From assembly GCA_941918925.1 (NCBI GenBank), contig OW799236.1, positions 100,456,562-100,520,561 on the forward strand: a stretch of 64,000 nt of DNA. Reading direction: 5' to 3'. The stretch's first letter is position 1. Each line of letters starts with the position of its first letter. The position numbers and the translations under genes are program-made. The DNA is from Phyto melanocephala (lineage: Eukaryota; Arthropoda; Insecta; Diptera; Rhinophoridae). This document shows positions 56,729 through 64,000 of the stretch, one piece after another. A model generated the notes under the pieces. It was not told where the DNA came from. It saw nothing but the letters and a program-made list of their open reading frames with translations, and made no database searches.

Positions 56729-59428
56729 TATACCCGCCACCAAAAAAATGGTGGGGGATATTCATTTTGTCATTCCGTTTGTAACACATCGAAATATCCA
56801 TTTTAGACCCCATAAAGTATATATATTCTGAATCGGGGTTTGATTTTATGACGATCTAGCTATGTCCGTCCGTCTGTCCGTCTGTCCGTCTGTCCGTCTG
56901 TCCGTCTGTTGAAAGCACGATAGAGGTCGCACCGAAAAAGCTAGGGGGCTCAAATTTTGCCAGAATCTTTCTTATAGACAAGGTTTGTTTGGTATTGAAA
57001 ATGGGCTAAATCGGAATATTGGGAAGAGAGTTATAGCTCGAAAAGCAAGAGTAGGTCGAAAAAAAAGTGTCCTTCGAACATCGAATAAAATGGAATTGTG
57101 TCCAAACGCCTTAACGTAGACTCATGAAACTTCGAATATATATTTCCTGGGTAAAGACAATATTTTCCCCCAAAAATTGTCTAAATCTATGCATTAGGAG
57201 AGGAGTTATCGATCAAAATGTACGAAAATTTATACCGCACAGTGTATTTTTTGGTATATTTAAAAACAAAAACGTCATAAAAGCAACAAAATTGGATGTA
57301 CGACTCTGAAATTTTGCACACTTTGGTTTTTGGTGACACGCTTTCTTGTAACGGTAAATCAATGTGCCACGCCCACTTTTACGCCCACCTCCCATATAAC
57401 GTTTTAACTAAAATTCATATAATTTCTCTATTAATAAAGATTTTGGAATATTAAAGGCCTATATTGAAACACCTCAGTTGTACTCATTCGCAAAAATAAC
57501 TTTGACACGCCTACTATAACGCCCACTTTTCACGTTATCTACCGTTAATGAAATTTAAAAGCTCATAAAACCGCTAAAATTAGAGGTATGATGATAAATT
57601 TTGCTACGTCTATCCCCCTAGGCAATTTCATTACTATGCCAAAAAATTAAGGTGCCACGCCCTTTTTTACGCCCACCTCCCATATAACGTTTTACCTAAA
57701 ATTCATATAATTTCTCTATTAATAAAGATTTTGGAATAATAAAGGACTATATTGAAACACCTAAGTTGTACTCATTAGCAAAAACAACTTTCACACGCCT
57801 ACTATAACGCCCACTTTCACTTTTGAATTGTGTCCAAACGCATAAACGTAGAGTCATGAAACTTCGAATATATATTTATCGAGTCAAAAGAATATTTTTC
57901 CCTGAAAATCGCTTAAATCTATGAATTAGGAAAAGAGTTATAGATAAAAATGTACGAAAATTTATACCGCACAGTGTATATTTCAAATTCTGAAATTTTG
58001 CAAACATGGCTTTTTGGTCAAAGTCTTCGTTATAACGGAAAATAGATGTGCCACGCACACTTTTTTCCTTAAAATTTTATAAAAATATATTAGTCATATA
58101 TATTAGCATTTATTCATCTTACACTGCGACATTTATTGTACTGTAGCTAAATATAAGATAAAGATGATAAGATAAATGACTCTACTAGCAACTACTAGAT
58201 GGCATGCTAACAACTTATGCTTATGTTCTCCTTAAGTTATGCTCTATTAAAAATGCGAATTTAGGAAAATTTTGACCTAAGTCAAAAAAAATTATCTCTA
58301 AACATTATAAACAATTTATTTTCATGTACTAATGGCTAACAAATTTTAAAATTATACAAAACTTATTTCGTTTCAAAATCTTTTAAAAGCAAAATGTTAT
58401 AGAAGTTTAAAAATCAAAATCTTACTAATAAATTTCCCGTTTTAGAAAAATGCAGAGAATGTATATTTTAAATCACCCTGTGGCCCTTAAAATTTAACTT
58501 TCTTCCTTTTAAATTCATGTAAATTCTCTATGAATAAAGATTTTGGAATACTAAAGGACTATATTGAAATATCTAAGTTATGTTTATTAGCAGAAACTTT
58601 ATTGACACGCGTATTTTAACGGCCACTTTCATTGAAAGACTAAATTTACGCAAACATTTTACTAGCATACCGAAGTTATAATGGGTGGTTTAATTTTAAG
58701 GGACTATGTTGATTTTGAATAAAATTATTATGAAATTATTATCATTTATTTGTATAATGATAATATTTGTATGCTTCAATTATGTATGGAAAAAAATATC
58801 GGCCAAATGGCCCCCCAACCTAGGCGGCACACCACGATCCTATAGTCCAAATTTTCAATGACACTGTTGATGCTCGATTGTTGGGCACGATGATGAGTCA
58901 AGGTTGCTTGCTCTTGCCACGTTATCGTGAAAAACAGCAATGTTTCCCCTTCAACGAACTAAGATGACATTCACAGATGTTTTCACATTTCATACAGACC
59001 TGCTTTGCAGACATTTAAATATTTTTTACAATTCTCACGATTGTGGTCGAATTCGAACGATTATGTTGACCAAAAGAATCACGAATTGCACAAAATTAAT
59101 TTTGATTTAAACGCCCATTTTTATAAAAATCTTTAATATTTAAAAGCGTTGCTCGATTGCGTATCTTTCCACGGTTCAAATTGAGTTAGTCTGAGATTGA
59201 GAAATGTCAAATGAAATACAAGAAAATAGTTGAAGGTTACATGTGGTTCACCTTAAACATGGGCCCTTAAAATTTAACCACCCTCTACAAAGAAAGTGAT
59301 ACATATTTTATTATAAAGAGATTATTCTATGGCGATTAACAAAATAATAAATATTGTGCTTTAAATGTACACAAAATTGGTGGTGGGTATGAAAGATTCG
59401 GCACAGCCGAATATAGTGCTCTTACTTG
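56729..59428 (+). mobile_element. Helitron-like repeat, copy L, large, with internal duplications and a nested TIR element
   Basis: Starts TATACCCGCCACCA and ends with the inverted TGGTGGGTAT, hairpin TTCGGCACAGCCGAA and GTGCTCTTACTTG. Holds a GTCCGTCT run (about 56866-56910) and CACGCCCAC/ACGCCCAC words like Drosophila DINE-type repeats. Two internal segments are duplicated: 57105-57246 with 57832-57980, and 57363-57450 with 57654-57740. A 605-bp TIR element sits at 58681-59285. Confidence 0.75.
58681..59285. mobile_element. 605-bp TIR element nested in Helitron-like copy L
   Basis: ATGGGTGGTTTAATTTTAAG at the left and, reversed, GAGGGTGGTTAAATTTTAAG at the right, each flanked by TA: mariner-type ends. 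The inside (around 58860-59080) shares phrases such as CGATTATGTTGACCA and TTGCACAAAA with the tandem block at 61090-61445, so both derive from one family, apparently in minus orientation. Confidence 0.72.
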
Positions 59429-59439
59429 TTAATTTTTTA

Positions 59440-61080
59440 AAATGTTAGTTATGACGATTTTCATTTTAACTAACCATGTTTTTAAGCCTATATTTTGAAT
59501 GCCTAAGTACTACTTAAATATTTGTCTTATAGTTCTAATAATCATATATTATTCAAATATTTATTATAATTATTTTTGTTTCCACTGTTTTGTTTTTGGT
59601 CAAAGTGATTTTAAAGTGACATATCAATTGAACACTTTTTGCACAATTAGTCAAACATGCTGTCACTCATGTAGTCGAAAACACTTCAACGATCATAATT
59701 AAATGAAAAGCAAATTGAATAGAGGATTTCTTTTTTTTTATACATAGTACTGAATTCCAAATAGTCATTCGCATTTTTAGAGATAATTATTTATTTGTTT
59801 TTGTTTTTCTGTAAAAAATTTATATAAATATAAAATTTCCTCACCCAAATGAGGCGTAAAAAAAGTAATGAAATAAAATGCAATAATTTTCTATTTAATT
59901 AACATTAACTTAATATTTCGTTGTTGTTTTTCTACATTTGTGACTTTACAAATTCATATTTTACTGTATATGTTTTAGTTTTAATATACAAGTGATAAAT
60001 AATCTATTAAGTAGCCTCATTTTGAGCGAAAATAATTCATCATTAATAAACAAAAAGTTTAAAAAAATGTTTAAAACATAAATTTATTACAATAAAATAA
60101 AAATTGATAATATTGTGGTGAATTGTGGACATTATTTTTATAATTGTGCTTATTACAGATAGAAAAATTAATTTCATTTAACATATTCATGCAAATCTAT
60201 CAAATTTTAAAGATGATTAATTGAAGGGGTTACATTTTTAAACTATACCAGCATAAACGATTTTATTATGTGTTTGTGCTGATGTTTGTAATATAATGCA
60301 CCACACTCATCTTTATGTAAACCTATTGGCTAATAATTATTAACTAAATCGAATAAGGATTGTCCATCCAGCGTTAGCGTTTCGACACTAGCAAACAAAC
60401 AAGGTAATAGTTAACAAACTAGTGATAATCAGAGTAGCTGTATAAGCTGTTGCATATTTTATCTTGTGCAAAGTATTGACAATTTCAACGAATTCTATCA
60501 CCTCGTTTTTAAGCTTCTTGCAATTTGCAAATGTTGTTTTTATATACATACATCCATCTTGAAAGCATATTTGCAGCATTTTTCGATATTATAGAGCATA
60601 TTTTACTCTGTTAGAGAATACCTAAATGCTTAAATTTTATTATGCTCACAAAACTCTTTTGTAGCGGGGAAATATAAAAAAAAATCATAGAATTTTGTTA
60701 TTTTCTTCAAATACAAATTATTAAATAAAGCGCGTTGTTACACTAACATAAAAAACTGAGGGAAAATAATAATAATAAGGGTAATAAATTACGGCGGTCA
60801 AATGTAAAATTTTGTTTAAAAAAAATATAAAAAAATGTTAACATTTTTATATGTGGTTACACCTAATAAATTACGCGGGGGACACTACGTAACCTGTAAG
60901 ACTGAAATCAAGGAACAAAATTAGCCTCGCAGCCCGCTGCACCATTTATAAGATTCTTTGAGCAGTTTACATGGGGAAATACAGATCAAAAAAATAATTT
61001 TCTAATTAAAAAAATACTCCTTTTTGTAGATTAAGGGACTATTAACTACGGAGGCAACGGTTATATACAAGCGAAGGCGA
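59440..61080. other. AT-rich DNA, nothing recognised
   Basis: Short open frames 59499-59702 (plus) and 60388-60579 (minus) have no domain. Confidence 0.45.
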
Positions 61081-61089
61081 TCGCACTGG

Positions 61090-61445
61090 CATAATTTTAA
61101 AAGAAATATGGAGCAATGATTCCACCGACCTCAGCGTTCTGGACTTGGTCTTTTCGGTCGAATATTATTCAATAATGAATGCTGGGTCTCAAAGTGGGTG
61201 ATTGTGTTGCAAATAGTACGCTAAATACGCCGATTATGTTGACCATAAGTTGAGCGATGTGCACAAAACACATTCCTCACATAAAACGATGAGCGATGAT
61301 TCCACCGACCCCAGCTTGCTGGACGTGGTCTATTTGATCGAGTTTTATTCAATAATAAATGCTGGGTCTCAAATAGTACGCTCAATAGGCCGATTATGTT
61401 GATCATAAGTTGAGCGATGTGCACAAAACACATTCCTCACAGAAC
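61090..61445 (-). repeat. Two tandem copies (about 170 bp) of a transposon-derived segment
   Basis: The segment from GAGCAATGATTCCACCGACC to ACACATTCCTCACA occurs twice with about 90% identity by eye (61111-61280 and 61290-61441); the first copy has an extra TGGGTGATTGTGTTGCAAA-type stretch. Shares phrases with 58860-59080. Confidence 0.75.
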
Positions 61446-61604
61446 GTGAATTTTCGTAATAAAATTGAACGATTTGTAAACTTTGTTTAGGAGTAAGTCT
61501 TTTCAGTATAAAATGTCAAACAATACTAAACAAAAATAACATGACAGCATGACACGACTCACAAGTGATCTGTCAGAAAAAGGTTATTGAAAAATATATC
61601 TCTA

Positions 61605-61830
61605 CTTGAATCAACCATTATTTATCAAAAAACGATATCGTTCTTCATTACCGGTTACAGCACTATTATCTTCATTTTTGCAGAAGAAAGGTTCAGTAAT
61701 ATTTTTAGATAAAATACCACACAATACTGTATATTTAAAGTGATGCAATTGGAGTTGAGGAAGGGTTCTTAGATTTTTATAATCCCAGAACCTACAGTTC
61801 ATCTTATTAATGAAGCTATTCAAATGAAAA
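61605..61830 (-). pseudogene. Mariner-like transposase fragment
   Basis: Minus strand: FINKMNCRFWDYKNLRT, HFKYTVLCGILSKNITEPFF and CKNEDNSAVTGNEERYRFLI. This corresponds to VNKQNCRIWG..NP, RVTVWCGI....IIGPFFFEN and AVTVNGERYR of mariner-type transposases, between the first and second catalytic Asp. Confidence 0.75.
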
Positions 61831-62527
61831 GGAGATTTATTATTTATGATTTATAATAAAGTTGATTTCATTTCTGCCTAACTTTTAAAATTTAACTGCA
61901 AAACGTAGACGTTACTGATAATCTGTAAGTTTCAGTTGTTGTACCAATTGCACCTATTTAAAAGTAAAATAATTTTTTTAAAGGGCGCCGTAATGACGGA
62001 TTAGCCATTTCGGTAATACTTTGCTCAACATGTTAACATGTGGTTAACATGTTCCGGAATTAAAATAAAATTTAGTCTAATGGTTCGAGGAAACTCGGTG
62101 GACAGCAACGAAATATTGCTTTGGAGAGCATAAAAAATAAAAATATTGACGATATGCTCAATGCGTTAAAATAAATGATCGCTGATTTAAATAATAAAAT
62201 TCTATTATATTGTTTATTTAGCTGTCAATCTCTTCATTATTAATTCTCTAAAAGAAAATGTTATAGAATTTTTAAAATCTATGGTGGCTTTTGACCCGCC
62301 TGTTTCTATGAATAATTCACGTTTATGCAAAAAAGTCTTAAGTCAAGAAATTAAGATTCAATTTTATTACATGTTTTAGGTGTAATGTTTTTAACCGAAA
62401 CCACTGCAACATTGTTACTTATTTTTTTTATTTTTATTTGATTATTTGTTATTTAAATATTTATATTTAAATATACACAATATGTCAACACATCCCAGCA
62501 AAAAAATAAGAAGTAGTGCAAAGCTTC

Positions 62528-62791
62528 GACTGAATTATCTGCTGAGATACCTCACGGCCACGGGGTGGATCTAGTACCCTTACTCTTGGATTTATTCTGA
62601 GATACATTAAAAGCTGACTGAATTATCTGCTGACATACCTCACGGCCACGGGGTGGATCTAGTACCCTTACTCTTGGATTTATTCTGAGATACATTAAAA
62701 GCTGACGAGTGATGTGGTCCTGTCAAAACGGAGTCATATAGACTCTACTTGACTGTTGGCGTGCAGCGAACTACTACGATAACCAACCAAC
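62528..62791 (+). mobile_element. Non-LTR retrotransposon 3' end with an 87-bp tandem duplication
   Basis: Matches the reverse of 46871-47040: CACGGCCACGGGGTGGATC, CTTGACTGTTGGCGTGCAGC and the tail GATAACCAACCAACC. Positions 62528-62614 and 62615-62701 are near-identical 87-bp copies; the 46871 copy has one. Sequence upstream of 62528 does not match, so it is strongly 5'-truncated. Confidence 0.8.
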
Positions 62792-62799
62792 CGGTGCAA

Positions 62800-64000
62800 A
62801 GCGTATTATATATTAAAGGTTTCTAAATCAATTGTGTAAAAGCATTCATTTTAAATGTGAAATATTTTGTGATATATAACGCACTTAAAAATTAGTGTAA
62901 CATCATGCAAAATATCTTAAACAATTTATGTAAACAAGCAAAATTAACTCATGAAACATATGATGCTTTTCACCAAATATGCATGAGTTTTATGCACTTA
63001 TTAGAATGAAGTGCAATTCATAAATAAATTCATGACAACACATGATCTCAAATGACTCGCTAGTGTTAGAATAATTAGTGTTTTTATCTAAATTTAAGCA
63101 CTTCGTCACCAGTTGAACCCCTGCAAATTCACTTTTATGTCATAGATTTTTTTGCTGGGATACAATTAGTAATGAATAAGTGATATTGAATTTTAAAACG
63201 AAGACAACATGGATTTTTATTTTTTTCACGAACTGGCAAAATATTTCGCAAGGTCAAATATTTATATCCTTAACTTCGTTAGCAATAAATTTTTCATTAA
63301 TTTGCAATAAATATTGAATTTTCTTTGTAATATTTGTTTATTTCTTTTAAGGTGTTTAAGTGTTAAAAAGTTTTAGTGTTAAAAGTTTTAGTGTTAAAAA
63401 AATTCTATTATATAAAAATTATAAATAGGAATTTCTCGTATTTTTATAGACATGTTCTAAATATTATGACATTTTATATTGACCACAAATATAAAATTCT
63501 AAATAACATAACAGATAGCAAAAAAATTAACACAATACACTTGAAGTATATGGAAGTATATTTGAAATTTATTTGACACAATTCTGACATGTGTTTTAGT
63601 ATTAAATTACAACAATTCAACTGACTAGTAGTAGTAAACTATAGCAAAAACAACTTAAGCGAATACAAAATATTGACTACATTTTACCAAACTTTTTACA
63701 AAAATATAAAAAATAGCAAATGACATTTTAGTCGGTCACCAAATGACGGTATGATATGACAGAAAATAAAAATGGTAGGAGGTTTCTCAAATTTACTCTT
63801 GGTGGACATAGTATTGAAAGATTATTTGAAAAACTATTTTTAATTGCTGCTTATTGGTTATTCTGGGAGAAGTTTAAGAAAATGTTTACATTTCTGAGCT
63901 GAAAATCAAAATGCGTGTAGTATTTATGATGTAGGGTATTTTTGAATTAACTCTAAACACACCTCAATATTAGCGGTGATGCTAGATGTTCTTGTGGTTA
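62800..64000. other. AT-rich DNA to the window end, nothing recognised
   Basis: The plus open frame 63376-63576 is AT-driven with no domain. No upstream bdl exon was recognised. Confidence 0.4.

Noticed and set aside
1..64000. CRISPR array, bacterial operon or viral origin for the window
   Set aside because: Spliced exons with GT/AG introns, fly-type genes and eukaryotic transposons rule this out; the only regular array is the 24-bp minisatellite, which has no unique spacers.

Overview
The window is AT-rich animal nuclear DNA from a higher fly, most likely a calyptrate (blowfly, house-fly or stable-fly group). Two things point there: the protein-coding exons resemble Drosophila genes, and the repeats are typical of large fly genomes (mariner-like and piggyBac remnants, Jockey-type retrotransposon fragments, Helitron-like repeats with a GCCGAA-type terminal hairpin). 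It carries one and a half recognisable host genes; the rest is intron or flanking DNA filled with decayed mobile elements.

Host gene 1 (minus strand, 12195-39326, 5' end not found): seven exons with GT/AG boundaries and matching phases. They encode about 662 residues of an IgSF9-type cell-surface protein: end of Ig1, Ig2, Ig3, Ig4, two fibronectin type III domains, one transmembrane helix and a short tail. Four Ig plus two FN3 domains with a short tail fit Drosophila Borderless (Bdl) better than its relative Turtle. The signal peptide and start of Ig1 must lie upstream, in the 39.3-64 kb stretch or beyond the window.

Host gene 2 (plus strand, 26674-30987): nested on the opposite strand inside the 14.4 kb bdl intron. 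Four exons encode a 581-residue secreted trypsin-like serine protease with triad H374, D434, S526. Its long Asn/Ser/Thr-rich N-terminal extension has no clip domain and is built from internal duplications. Its second intron holds a truncated mariner MITE and a Helitron-like element.

Layout: 0-12 kb, 3' flank of bdl with mariner-like remnants, two TIR elements, a deleted piggyBac with perfect TIRs and TTAA, and Helitron-like copies. 12-15.4 kb, last two bdl exons, separated by an intron holding a 1.3 kb array of a 24-bp unit. 15-34 kb, bdl introns, the nested protease, a hAT-like element inside a Jockey-type remnant, and several MITEs. 34-39.3 kb, the Ig exons. 39.3-64 kb, no exon recognised: mariner-like pseudogenes, nested TIR and Helitron-like elements, non-LTR fragments, and a tRNA-derived SINE candidate with a 13-bp target-site duplication.

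The strongest leads are the intronic 24-bp array, which on the bdl sense strand repeats a branch-point-like and 3' splice-site-like motif; the nested protease with its duplicated linker; the SINE candidate; and several nested insertions whose empty sites can be seen in paralogous copies within this window. No complete new biological system could be demonstrated.
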